Shown: piece after piece, positions 49,356 through 56,693 of the stretch
Numbering within the stretch: position 1 is the first letter of the stretch
Layout: each line of letters begins with the position of its first letter
Source: Lachnospiraceae bacterium
GTDB lineage: Bacteria; Bacillota; Clostridia; Lachnospirales; Lachnospiraceae
Direction: 5' to 3'
Length of the DNA stretch: 64,000 nucleotides
Assembly: GCA_021770245.1 (NCBI GenBank)
Contig: JAETRI010000007.1
Span: 62,001-126,000 of the forward strand
Made by a program: the position numbers and the translations under genes
The notes under the pieces: generated by a model
Database searches by the model: none
Told to the model about the DNA's origin: nothing
Seen by the model: only the letters and a program-made list of their open reading frames with translations

Positions 49356-49745
49356 ATGAAGAAGACAGAGGTTGCCGGAAATGCGGTTTATTCAGTGGTC
49401 AAGATCGTCGTTATTATCCTGGCGGTAATGTTTATCTACCGCCTGGCGACCATGGCCTATTCCTATGGAGAAAGGCTTTTCGGGGAACCTCCGATGACCA
49501 CCGGGCCCGGCATGGATATCGTGATCACCATAGAGGAAACGGACAGCGAAAGGGACGTGGCGGAAAAGGTTGTGGATGCGGGCCTGGCCCGGGATGTGAC
49601 GCTTTTCACCATTCAGGAAAAGCTGCTGGGTACGAAACAGGGTATCCAGCCCGGGACTTATACCCTGAATACCTCCCAGACACCGGAGGAGATCATACAG
49701 GCGATGAGCGCTCTCCCGGCCGGTGAGAAAGAGGAGGAAGAATAG
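49356..49745 (+). CDS. short MltG-like membrane protein without catalytic domain
   Basis: A 129-residue protein: one membrane helix (about 15-33) and an extracytoplasmic segment SERDVAEKVVDAGLARDVTLF...GIQPGTYTLNTSQTPEEII that matches the LysM-like lobe of the YceG/MltG endolytic transglycosylase. The catalytic C-terminal domain is missing; the protein ends in EKEEEE and a normal stop. It occupies the place of mltG (yrrL) in the Bacillus order. Such short forms are common in Lachnospiraceae to my knowledge, so it may be functional rather than broken. Confidence 0.75.
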   Translation: MKKTEVAGNAVYSVVKIVVIILAVMFIYRLATMAYSYGERLFGEPPMTTGPGMDIVITIEETDSERDVAEKVVDAGLARDVTLFTIQEKLLGTKQGIQPGTYTLNTSQTPEEIIQAMSALPAGEKEEEE

Positions 49746-49764
49746 GCGGCCTGAAAATTTGCAT

Positions 49765-49788
49765 GTGCGCCGGAGCGCACGGATGGGG
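49765..49788 (+). promoter_or_regulatory. hairpin-ribosome site cassette before trmR
   Basis: GTGCGC-CGGA-GCGCAC followed by GGATGGGGT, seven bases before ATG 49796. Confidence 0.5.
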
Positions 49789-49795
49789 TATGGCT

Positions 49796-50458
49796 ATGAA
49801 AACGGAAGAACGTCTGGCGGTATTCATCAATTCCCTGGATGGCGGAAACCCGGCATACCTGGAGGGATTGGAGAAAACGGCGAGGGACGGGGGCGTGCCG
49901 GTCATACGGAAGGAAACCCAGAGCCTGCTGCGGACACTGCTTGCGGCGGGAAGGCCGGGGCGTATCCTGGAGGTGGGAACGGCAACGGGTTTTTCCGCCC
50001 TTTGTATGAGCGAATATGCGCCGCCGGGCTGTGAGATCACGACGATAGAGAAGTATGAAAAGAGGATCCCCGCCGCAAAGGAAAATTTCAAAAGATTCGG
50101 GAAGGAGGGATGTATCACGCTTCTGGAAGGGGATGCGGCGGACATTCTTCCCGGCCTTGCGGGACCGTATGGTTTTATCTTTATGGATGCGGCCAAGGGA
50201 CAGTATCTGCATTTCCTGCCGGAGGTCTTCCGTCTCCTGGAACCCGGCGGCCTGCTGGTATCCGATAATGTGCTAAGAGGCGGAGACATCCTGGAATCCC
50301 GTTATGCGGTGACACGCAGGGACCGGACGATTCATGCCAGGATGCGGGAATACCTGTACGAGATCAAGCATCACCCTTTCCTGGTGACCGCTATCCTTCC
50401 CGTGGGAGACGGGGTGGCGGTGAGCGTGAAAAAAACGGACGGGAACGGCTGCGTATAG
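49796..50458 (+). CDS. trmR: O-methyltransferase, TrmR-like
   Basis: Class I SAM O-methyltransferase family 3, 220 residues: EVGTATGFSALCMSEY (SAM loop), IFMDAAKGQY and LLVSDNVLRGG. Its position before a U32 peptidase mirrors Bacillus trmR (yrrM), which methylates 5-hydroxyuridine at the tRNA wobble base to mo5U. The assignment to tRNA rests on context. ATG 49796 is preferred over 49763. Confidence 0.82.
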   Translation: MKTEERLAVFINSLDGGNPAYLEGLEKTARDGGVPVIRKETQSLLRTLLAAGRPGRILEVGTATGFSALCMSEYAPPGCEITTIEKYEKRIPAAKENFKRFGKEGCITLLEGDAADILPGLAGPYGFIFMDAAKGQYLHFLPEVFRLLEPGGLLVSDNVLRGGDILESRYAVTRRDRTIHARMREYLYEIKHHPFLVTAILPVGDGVAVSVKKTDGNGCV

Positions 50459-50479
50459 GACGGCCGGGAAAACACAAGT

Positions 50480-50600
50480 TTGGAGGCAGTATCGCAAGCC
50501 CAGTTTGCGATAGGCAGGGATATAAATTTGAAACTGCGTTTCAAATTTTTTATTGGAGGCAGTATCGCAAGCTTAGCTTGCGATATGCAGGGGTATAATA
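50480..50600 (+). repeat. paired 48-bp hairpin leader units before the U32 gene
   Basis: TTGGAGGCAGTATCGCAAGC... occurs at 50480-50527 and 50553-50600, 73 bases apart. Each folds as TATCGCAA..TTGCGATA and ends in a G-rich ribosome site (GGCAGGG, GCAGGGG); the second is the site for ATG 50601. In copy 2 the stem is lengthened by matched changes on both sides (AAGC/GCTT instead of AAGC/GTTT). Confidence 0.85.
50524..50552 (+). terminator. intrinsic terminator or attenuator between the two leader units
   Basis: AAATTTGAAAC-TGC-GTTTCAAATTT, perfect 11-bp stem, followed by TTTATT. It lies between trmR and the U32 gene and may attenuate read-through. Confidence 0.65.
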
Positions 50601-51830
50601 ATGAGAAAAAAACCGGAACTGCTCATACCGGCCGGGAATCTGGAGGTGCTTAAAACTGCGGTGGTTTTCGGGGCGGATGCGGTCTATATAGGCGGAGAGG
50701 CCTTTAGCCTGCGGGCGAAGGCTAAAAATTTTTCAAAGGAAGATATGGAAGAAGGAATCCGTTTTGCCCACACGAACGGCGTGAAGGTATATGTGACGGC
50801 GAACATCCTGGCCCATAACGAGGATCTAAAGGAAGCGGAGCAATATTTTGAGGAGCTGAAGGCGATGGGGCCGGATGCCCTGATCATTTCGGATCCGGGC
50901 CTGTTTTTGATCGCCCGCCGGGTGTGGCCGGAGGCGGAGATCCATATCTCGACTCAGGCGAACAACACCAATTATATGACATACCGCTTCTGGTGGGAGC
51001 TCGGGGCAAAACGGGTGGTGTGCGCGCGGGAACTGACCCTGCGGGAAATCGGCGAAATCCGTTCCCGGATCCCGGAGGAAATGGAGATCGAAAGTTTTGT
51101 GCACGGAGCTATGTGCATTTCCTATTCCGGAAGATGCCTGCTGAGCAACTATTTTACGGGAAGGGACGCGAACCATGGGGAATGCACCCATCCCTGCCGA
51201 TGGAAATATGCGGTGATGGAAGAGAGCAGGCCCGGGGAATATCTGCCCGTATATGAAAACGAGAGAGGGACGTTCCTGTTTAACTCCGGGGATCTGTGCA
51301 TGGTCGGGCATATCCCGGAGCTGGTGGAAGCGGGGATTGACAGCTTTAAGATAGAAGGGCGCATGAAAACAGCCCTGTACGTGGCGGCAACGGCCAGGAC
51401 CTACCGCAGGGCCCTGGATGATTATTTTGAATCGGAAGAAAAATACCGGCAGGGCAGGGACAGATATATGGAAGAGGCCGCCCGGTGTACCCACAGGCGG
51501 TTTACGACGGGCTTCTACTTTGGGAAACCCTCCGAAGAAGCGCAGATCTACGATGAGAGTACCTACATGAACGAATACACCTATTTGGGCACGGTACATG
51601 ATGTGGACGGGGAAGGATTTGCCTGGATCGAACAGCGTAATAAATTCTGCCTGGGGGATCGGATCGAAATCATGAGGCCGGACGGAAACGATGAGGCCGT
51701 CAAGGTGGAAGGGATCTGGAACGCGGACGGGGAAGCGATGGAAAGCGCCCCCCATGCCAGACAGATTCTTCGCCTGCGGCTCTCCGGGCCTACTGAGGTG
51801 TATGATCTGCTGCGGGTGCGGCGGCTTTAG
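50601..51830 (+). CDS. U32 family peptidase, TrhP-like
   Basis: A 409-residue U32 protein. Diagnostic segments are AVYIGGEAFSLRAKAKNFS, IHISTQANNTNY, FVHGAMCISYSGRCLLSNYF and the cysteine-containing HGECTHPCRWKY and IEGRMKTALYVA. In Bacillus and E. coli the orthologous TrhP proteins hydroxylate tRNA uridine 34 using prephenate and an iron-sulfur cluster; TrmR then methylates the product. Adjacent trmR makes that role likely. Only one U32 gene is present, where Bacillus has two. Confidence 0.88.
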   Translation: MRKKPELLIPAGNLEVLKTAVVFGADAVYIGGEAFSLRAKAKNFSKEDMEEGIRFAHTNGVKVYVTANILAHNEDLKEAEQYFEELKAMGPDALIISDPGLFLIARRVWPEAEIHISTQANNTNYMTYRFWWELGAKRVVCARELTLREIGEIRSRIPEEMEIESFVHGAMCISYSGRCLLSNYFTGRDANHGECTHPCRWKYAVMEESRPGEYLPVYENERGTFLFNSGDLCMVGHIPELVEAGIDSFKIEGRMKTALYVAATARTYRRALDDYFESEEKYRQGRDRYMEEAARCTHRRFTTGFYFGKPSEEAQIYDESTYMNEYTYLGTVHDVDGEGFAWIEQRNKFCLGDRIEIMRPDGNDEAVKVEGIWNADGEAMESAPHARQILRLRLSGPTEVYDLLRVRRL

Positions 51831-51836
51831 AAGCCA

Positions 51837-52074
51837 GGATAAACGCATGAACAGCCCTGAGGCCCCTGCGCCACCCCTGCCCGTCCCCGCAGGGCATGAT
51901 GATCCATCGGGGACCCGCTTTCGCTCAGCCAAAAACGCAGCGGTACTAAGCTCGCAAGGGACGTGCTCGCTAAGTGCCGGCGTTTTTGGATGGTCCCCGA
52001 TGGATCACCACGTCCGGCGGGGCCTGCCAGGGGCTGCACAGAGGCCGCAGGGCCGTTCATGCGTTTAGCATGGC
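51837..52074. repeat. palindromic element, copy 2
   Basis: Shares with copies 1 and 3 the core CAGCCAAAAACGCAGCGGTA through GTGCCGGCGTTTTTGGATGG and the GGGGACC/GGTCCCC arms, but its outer arms are more diverged (for example AACAGCCCTGAGG against AGGCCGCAGGGCCGTT). It lies between the convergent U32 and MORN-like genes. Confidence 0.85.
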
Positions 52075-52111
52075 ATATTCGTAACGGCACAGACGAGTCC
52101 GAGAGAACGCT

Positions 52112-53272
52112 TCAGGCACCCCGCAGCTCCGCAATCCCCAGGTTTCTGTTTTCCAAAGGCCGGATCCACAGATGCCCGTCCGCATCCGGCACATTCTGGC
52201 AGATCGGTACCCGGCCCTCCTGGTCCCTTCCCTTGAGTGTCTCGAAGGTTCCCGCCGATGCCTTTCCGTTCCATTCCTGTACGTTCCCGGCCCAGTCTAA
52301 GGTCATGATGTACATCCTGCCGTCGTAAAGCCCGTCCCGGAAATTTCCCATAATATTCTGAAAATATCTGTTTCCCTCCGCTATTTTCTCCTCAGCGATC
52401 TCAAATTGCTCGTGTCCTTCTCCATTCGGAAGGTTCGCGCTCCAGTTTCCGCGGTAACTGTGGCAGATCAGGGCGGAATCAGGCCTTGATGCTCCCTCTT
52501 GTCCGGAGACGGATGTACGGGCAGGCATGGGGTTGAGCAGCGTATTCACCCCGTCCGGAACGCTGCTGTCCTCATAATACATTCTCAGCCACATCCCTTC
52601 CCCTTCGCGCATACCCGCCTTCCAGCTTCCGTAATAATATTGGTCTCCCCCATATACCGCGATTCCCACACCGTCGGGCCGGTTCTGGACATCCCGTTCC
52701 CCATAATAATAAAAGTAACCCGGTTTATCCAGTGAGGCGGACATCTTTCTGTAATGCGCCAATCCGCTAAGATCCTGCACGGCCTCCACATTCTCCCTGG
52801 CCCAATAATCCATCATTTCGGCCAGCATTTCCACGTTGGTTTTCTTTACGATTTCTCCGGAAAGGCCGTTGGCGCTCACTCCGGCCGGGCTTTTGGGCGA
52901 ATCATTACCGGACACTCCCACCCCTTTCGCATCTGCTGCCGGGACGGTCTCCCCGTTCCCGCTCTTGGGCGTTTCGTCCTCTCCCGCCGTAATTTTGTTT
53001 TCGGACACGCTGTCCGCCGGCATCTCTCCAGTCACCTCAATGGTTTCCTGAACCTCCAGGGAAACGCGTTCTGCCTCCTGCCCTATTCCGTCGGCCTTCG
53101 GTTCCTCCGCAGGCTCCGTGGGGATGGATTCTTCGACCACGGCCAGATCCGCGGCCTGTGTCTCCTTCTTTTTCCGAACGGCGCTCACCGCACATAAAAT
53201 CAGCACTGCCGCAATAAAAATAAGCAGCGCAGCGATCGGTATGAGTTCCTTTTTTAATCTGTCTTTTTCCAT
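52112..53272 (-). CDS. membrane-anchored MORN-repeat-like protein
   Basis: A 386-residue protein of unknown role. A membrane helix (about 10-30) follows a short lysine-rich cytoplasmic tail; an acidic, low-complexity linker extends to about residue 140; the extracytoplasmic domain has MORN-like units (YYGSWKAGMREGEGMWL, YRGNWSANLPNGEGHEQF, MGNFRDGLYDGRMY). The codon before ATG 53272 is a GTG, so the start may be 53275. A hairpin-AGACGGGAGCC cassette gives the ribosome site. Confidence 0.75.
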   Translation of the reverse strand: MEKDRLKKELIPIAALLIFIAAVLILCAVSAVRKKKETQAADLAVVEESIPTEPAEEPKADGIGQEAERVSLEVQETIEVTGEMPADSVSENKITAGEDETPKSGNGETVPAADAKGVGVSGNDSPKSPAGVSANGLSGEIVKKTNVEMLAEMMDYWARENVEAVQDLSGLAHYRKMSASLDKPGYFYYYGERDVQNRPDGVGIAVYGGDQYYYGSWKAGMREGEGMWLRMYYEDSSVPDGVNTLLNPMPARTSVSGQEGASRPDSALICHSYRGNWSANLPNGEGHEQFEIAEEKIAEGNRYFQNIMGNFRDGLYDGRMYIMTLDWAGNVQEWNGKASAGTFETLKGRDQEGRVPICQNVPDADGHLWIRPLENRNLGIAELRGA

Positions 53273-53279
53273 CACTCTG

Positions 53280-53345
53280 GCTCCCGTCTGCCCGCCTTAT
53301 CGGGCATTCCCATCAAGACCGTGAGGTTGAAAAACGGCTGAAAAG
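53280..53345 (-). repeat. hairpin leader repeat before the MORN-like gene
   Basis: On the minus strand ATTGAAAAATG..TTTTTCAACCTC, then GCCCG-ATAA-GGCGGGC and AGACGGGAGC. It has the same order as the plus-strand copies and is oriented with its gene on the opposite strand. Confidence 0.7.
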
Positions 53346-53398
53346 ACATTTTTCAATCTGGTTCATCCTGCATACTGTACAGCGGCCTATCCCCACTT

Positions 53399-54247
53399 TC
53401 AGGGGTGTTTCCCCTCCCTGCTTCTCACATAAATCTCCGTCCAGGCTGGCAGAAATCCCGCTGCCAGAGCGGTATTCATGGAACGGATATGGGAAGAAGC
53501 CGTGGCATAGAAAGGGATTTTCCCCCTGCGCAGGATCTCTTCCGCCAGCAGCCGCACCAGCGCGGTGCCGAGCCCCTTTCCTTCCCATCTGCTCCTCACA
53601 TCCACGCCGATCTGCCACATATCCGGGCAGTCCGCGGCCGCACCGGCCATGGCCGCCGTCTCTCCGTCCGCCAAGGCCGCCACGGCCAGCTTTCCCGGCA
53701 TCTGCTCCGAACTGCACAAGGCATGCCGGAACGGCCAGGGATCCCGGATCTCCCATAGATCGCTTTCCTCATACCAGCGTACCGGGAAAAGCGGCTCCGT
53801 TTTCTCCCTTTGAGCCGCAGGCAGGAAATGCAGCCTGACGTCCGCGATCCGCTTTCCGTACCGCCGAAGCTGATCGTCCAGATCTCTCAGATCCTCAAAA
53901 CGGCCGAACCACTCCGGCCTTCCCTTCTCGGACAGATAGGCCTTAACGCACCAGTCATAGATCCTTTCATCCGCCATCATCCATACCCGCCCCATCCCGA
54001 ATATGGCACGGAAAAAGGGATCCGTTCCTTCATAGATTCTGGGGACTTTTCCCGTTTCCTCTTCCATGCGTTCCCGCACCAGACCGGCATAGGCCGCCTC
54101 CGTCCAAAATCCCTGCTTCGGCAGGAGAGGCGTCCTCCCGATCCGGACATTTTCTTTTTTACCGTTTCCGGCGGGAAGCGGCCTCAGGCAACAGTCCGCT
54201 TCAAACTGCTCCGCCGCCCTGTTCAGAATCTCTTCCTCGATCCGCAT
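53399..54247 (-). CDS. GNAT family N-acetyltransferase
   Basis: A 282-residue protein with an N-terminal region of unknown function (about 1-160) and a C-terminal acetyltransferase domain: MWQIGVDVRSRWEGKGLGTALV contains the acetyl-CoA pyrophosphate loop (GKGLGT), followed by FYATASSHIRSMNTALAAGF. The acceptor is unknown. A GCCGC-TTAC-GGCGGC hairpin precedes GAGGAAAT and the ATG. It has its own promoter with a strong leader stem-loop. Confidence 0.82.
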   Translation of the reverse strand: MRIEEEILNRAAEQFEADCCLRPLPAGNGKKENVRIGRTPLLPKQGFWTEAAYAGLVRERMEEETGKVPRIYEGTDPFFRAIFGMGRVWMMADERIYDWCVKAYLSEKGRPEWFGRFEDLRDLDDQLRRYGKRIADVRLHFLPAAQREKTEPLFPVRWYEESDLWEIRDPWPFRHALCSSEQMPGKLAVAALADGETAAMAGAAADCPDMWQIGVDVRSRWEGKGLGTALVRLLAEEILRRGKIPFYATASSHIRSMNTALAAGFLPAWTEIYVRSREGKHP

Positions 54248-54332
54248 ATTTCCTCAATATTCCGCCGCCGTAAGCGGCATCCGCACCTCGGGTCACCCGT
54301 ATCAGCCGCCCGCTTTCCCTTCCCAAAACAGA

Positions 54333-54371
54333 ACCGGGCTAAAGACGATGAGCAATCGTCTCCTGCCCGGT
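54333..54371 (-). promoter_or_regulatory. leader stem-loop of the GNAT gene
   Basis: ACCGGGC-TAA-AGACGAT-GAGCA-ATCGTCT-CCT-GCCCGGT, two stacked 7-bp helices just downstream of the promoter on the minus strand. No U tract follows. It is part of the 527-bp gene-free interval 54248-54774. Confidence 0.6.
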
Positions 54372-54383
54372 CTTTCCTATCTC

Positions 54384-54412
54384 ATTATAGGGGAAACGGG
54401 CCCGTTTTACAA
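54384..54412 (-). promoter_or_regulatory. promoter of the GNAT gene
   Basis: Minus-strand TTGTAA, 17-base spacer, perfect TATAAT. Confidence 0.75.
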
Positions 54413-54432
54413 GATTTATCTCTCTTTTCGTC

Positions 54433-54642
54433 AGGACAAACGCATGAATGGCCCTGCGGCCCCCCTGCCCTGCGGAGCGTGGTGATCCATCGGGGACCCG
54501 CTCTCGCTCAGCCAAAAACGCAGCGGTACTAAGCTCGCAAAGGGCGCGCTCGCTAAGTGCCGGCGTTTTTGGATGGTCCCCGATGGATCACCACGCTTCG
54601 CAGGGCAGGGGGCCGCAGGGCCATTCATGCGTTTAGCGTGAC
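54433..54642. repeat. palindromic element, copy 3
   Basis: Arms AAACGCATGAATGGCCCTGC... (from 54438) and the mirror ending GCAGGGCCATTCATGCGTTT (54634) are complementary over about 60 bases with one mismatch; the centre matches copies 1 and 2. It lies between the divergent GNAT and kinase-like promoters. Confidence 0.9.
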
Positions 54643-54659
54643 AGGAGTCCATAAATGTG

Positions 54660-54688
54660 TTGTAAATAGCAAAAAGTTCTTTTATAAT
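54660..54688 (+). promoter_or_regulatory. promoter of the kinase-like gene
   Basis: TTGTAA, 17-base spacer, perfect TATAAT. Confidence 0.7.
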
Positions 54689-54774
54689 CAAATGTATCAC
54701 CGCAAAGATAAATTTATTATGCAAAATAAGAGAGCCGGCAGGCTTGAGAAAAATCAAAATTTATGGAGACGCCC

Positions 54775-55311
54775 ATGGAAAAAAGAATGGTTGTAAATGA
54801 AAAAGAGTATCAAATAATTCGGTTATTGGGAAAAGGGAAAGGCGGCTATTCCTACCTGGCAGACGACGGGATGAAAAAATACGTCTTGAAGCAGATCCAT
54901 CATGAACCCTGCGACTATTATCAGTTTGGGAATAAAATTGAGGCAGAGATAAACGACTATGAACGGCTAAAGGCAATCGGGATCCGGATTCCTGCCCTGC
55001 TCGATGTTGATGTGCAAAAGGAACGTATTTTGAAAGAATTTATTGACGGCGATACGATTTATGAACTGATTCTGCAGGATAAAATGAAATCCGCCTATGT
55101 TGACGAACTTCGCAGTATGTGTGTTTTATTATACGCTGCCCATACGAATATCGATTATTTCCCGACAAATTTTGTGGTACAGGACGAAAAACTATATTAT
55201 ATTGATTTTGAGTGCAACGACTACATGGACGAATGGAATTTTGAAAATTGGGGCATCCAATACTGGTCAAAAACGCCCGAATTCCTTCAATATGTGAAAG
55301 AACATTCCTGA
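54775..55311 (+). CDS. protein kinase-like/aminoglycoside phosphotransferase-like protein
   Basis: A 178-residue kinase fold, short for the class. A glycine-rich loop (LLGKGKGGYSYL), the ATP lysine (YVLKQIH) and the catalytic segment NIDYFPTNFVV with YYIDFE are present; this fits HxDxxPxN...DFE with the histidine replaced by asparagine. The C-lobe is short, as in RIO/Bud32-type or lipopolysaccharide kinases. The gene and its surroundings are clearly AT-richer than the rest of the window, suggesting recent transfer. ATG 54775 has TGGAG six bases upstream; 54763 is the track start. Confidence 0.7.
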   Translation: MEKRMVVNEKEYQIIRLLGKGKGGYSYLADDGMKKYVLKQIHHEPCDYYQFGNKIEAEINDYERLKAIGIRIPALLDVDVQKERILKEFIDGDTIYELILQDKMKSAYVDELRSMCVLLYAAHTNIDYFPTNFVVQDEKLYYIDFECNDYMDEWNFENWGIQYWSKTPEFLQYVKEHS

Positions 55312-55349
55312 TTCAAACGGCCTGAAACGCCTTTGCACAAAATAGATCA

Positions 55350-55419
55350 TGACAGGTAACGGTTCAAACCCCCGCCCCCGGCGTCTGGGAGCCTGCGGGG
55401 TATTTGAACCGTATTGTCA
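55350..55419. terminator. large stem-loop between convergent genes
   Basis: TGACA..ACGGTTCAAA..CCCCGC pairs with GCGGGG..TTTGAACCGT..TGTCA over 70 bases. It lies between the ends of the kinase-like and MarR genes and could stop transcripts from both sides, though U tracts are absent. Confidence 0.5.
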
Positions 55420-55421
55420 CA

Positions 55422-56303
55422 TCAACCTTCCTCCCGTTCCCCATGCCAGGCATCCAGCAGCTTATTCAGCAGCGCCAGAAGCTGCTGCTGTTCCTCCTCG
55501 TCCAGGGCCGTGAACATCCCCTGCATGCGGTCCTTATGCTGCCGTTTTAATGCTTTCATGGCCTCTTTCCCTTCATCGGTAATCGAGATATCTACGCCGC
55601 GCCTGTCCTGCTCGTTTTTCACGCGGACGATATACCCGGCATTTTCCAGCTTTCCCAGGATCTCGCTGAGGGAGCCCGGCTTCACGCCCAGTATGTCCTG
55701 AAGCCGCCGCTGGTTGATGAGGCCGCTTTCCGAAAGGATATAGAGAATGCGGAGCTGGCCCGCCCTGGGCAGGCCATTGTGATACAGATGATGGCCGCAT
55801 TCCCGCAGACGGGCGGCCAGCTGGCTTTCCGGCGTATCCGCTTCCAGGTTGTGCAGAAAGGCAGCGGCATCGTCCTGCCCGCCATGCCTGTGGTGAGGAT
55901 GGCCGCAGGGATGCGGCTCATGAGGATCCGGCCCATCGGGATGCCAATTTCCGCCGGCGTGTTCCCGGCGATGTTCACATGCAGGGAAGTCATCATGTTT
56001 TCCATGGCCTCTGTGTTCCCCGTGCTCTTCCAATGCTCCCCGGCCCCCGTGTCTTCCCCGGCCCGCAGGTTCTCCATGTTCCCTGTATCTCCAATCCTCT
56101 CCTCGGCCTCCCTGTTCTCCATATTCCCCATGGTCTCCCCGGCCCGCAGGTTCTCTGCGGCCTCCATGCCCTTCACGATCCTCGTAACTGCGCCTCGAAC
56201 GGTCCTCCAGGCCGAAATAGGATGCGCCGCGTCCGCAGCGCACCGTCTGCGCCGTACAATGATTGGGACAATGGGGGCAAGTGTTTTTATTCTCTTCTGC
56301 CAT
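55422..56303 (-). CDS. MarR-family regulator with long His/Gly/Arg-rich N-terminal extension
   Basis: A 293-residue protein. The C-terminal ~150 residues are a MarR winged helix (LRILYILSESGLINQRRLQDILGVKPGSLSEILGKLENAGYIVR, ending with DRRGVDISITDEGKEAM). The first ~150 residues begin with a possible zinc knuckle, CPHCPNHC...VRCGRG, and continue as a low-complexity stretch rich in His, Gly, Glu and Arg (for example HPCGHPHHRHGGQDD), unlike ordinary MarR proteins of about 145 residues. A metal-binding or metal-sensing role is possible. It has its own promoter. Confidence 0.82.
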   Translation of the reverse strand: MAEENKNTCPHCPNHCTAQTVRCGRGASYFGLEDRSRRSYEDREGHGGRREPAGRGDHGEYGEQGGRGEDWRYREHGEPAGRGRHGGRGALEEHGEHRGHGKHDDFPACEHRREHAGGNWHPDGPDPHEPHPCGHPHHRHGGQDDAAAFLHNLEADTPESQLAARLRECGHHLYHNGLPRAGQLRILYILSESGLINQRRLQDILGVKPGSLSEILGKLENAGYIVRVKNEQDRRGVDISITDEGKEAMKALKRQHKDRMQGMFTALDEEEQQQLLALLNKLLDAWHGEREEG

Positions 56304-56353
56304 ATGATTTCCTCCTTATTTCCTCAATTATTTCTGTACCTTACTATTTGCAT

Positions 56354-56380
56354 TTTATACCTGGATTTTTCTTTTGTCAA
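56354..56380 (-). promoter_or_regulatory. promoter of the MarR gene with possible operator
   Basis: Minus-strand TTGACA with TATAAA at 15 bases or TAAAAT at 17. AGGTACCT, a perfect 8-bp palindrome, overlaps the upstream edge of the -35 and may be the autoregulatory operator. The 390-bp interval to the next gene otherwise holds the composite repeat. Confidence 0.6.
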
Positions 56381-56448
56381 GGTACCTAATATTATTTTTG
56401 AATGAATTTTTCACTCTCTTGTTGGAATTGCAAGATACGGAGGTAATA

Positions 56449-56600
56449 GATTGAAAAATAAGCCCGATGGCTTATTTTTCAATCCTAATTTGTGCCGCAG
56501 GCGGCCCAAATCGAATCGCAGATGAGAAATCGCATCCGCGATTTCTCAGACATGAATCGAAGATTCATGTTGCGGTGCCGCAAAGGACGCGGCATGGAGG
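56449..56600 (+). repeat. composite hairpin leader repeat, near-identical to the 664 copy
   Basis: The first 36 bases (GATTGAAAAATAAGCC, loop, complement) equal 682-717 exactly; the next hairpins and the TGCCGCAAAGGACGCGGCAT-GGAGG end also match. It has an additional CATGAATC-GAA-GATTCATG hairpin. It begins just after a ribosome-site-like ACGGAGGTAA, as the 664 copy begins after GGAGGTTA. Its own GGAGG lies more than 90 bases before the next gene. Confidence 0.9.
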
Positions 56601-56693
56601 ATTATTGTGTATTGATATATCCGGAATATGAATTTGAATTTTGTACATAACTCTGTTTTAATTATGTGCAAAACAAGAAAGGAGGCGTTGAAG

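Noticed and set aside
50601-51830. collagenase/secreted protease for the U32 gene
   Set aside because: No signal peptide, and context with trmR favours the tRNA hydroxylation role.
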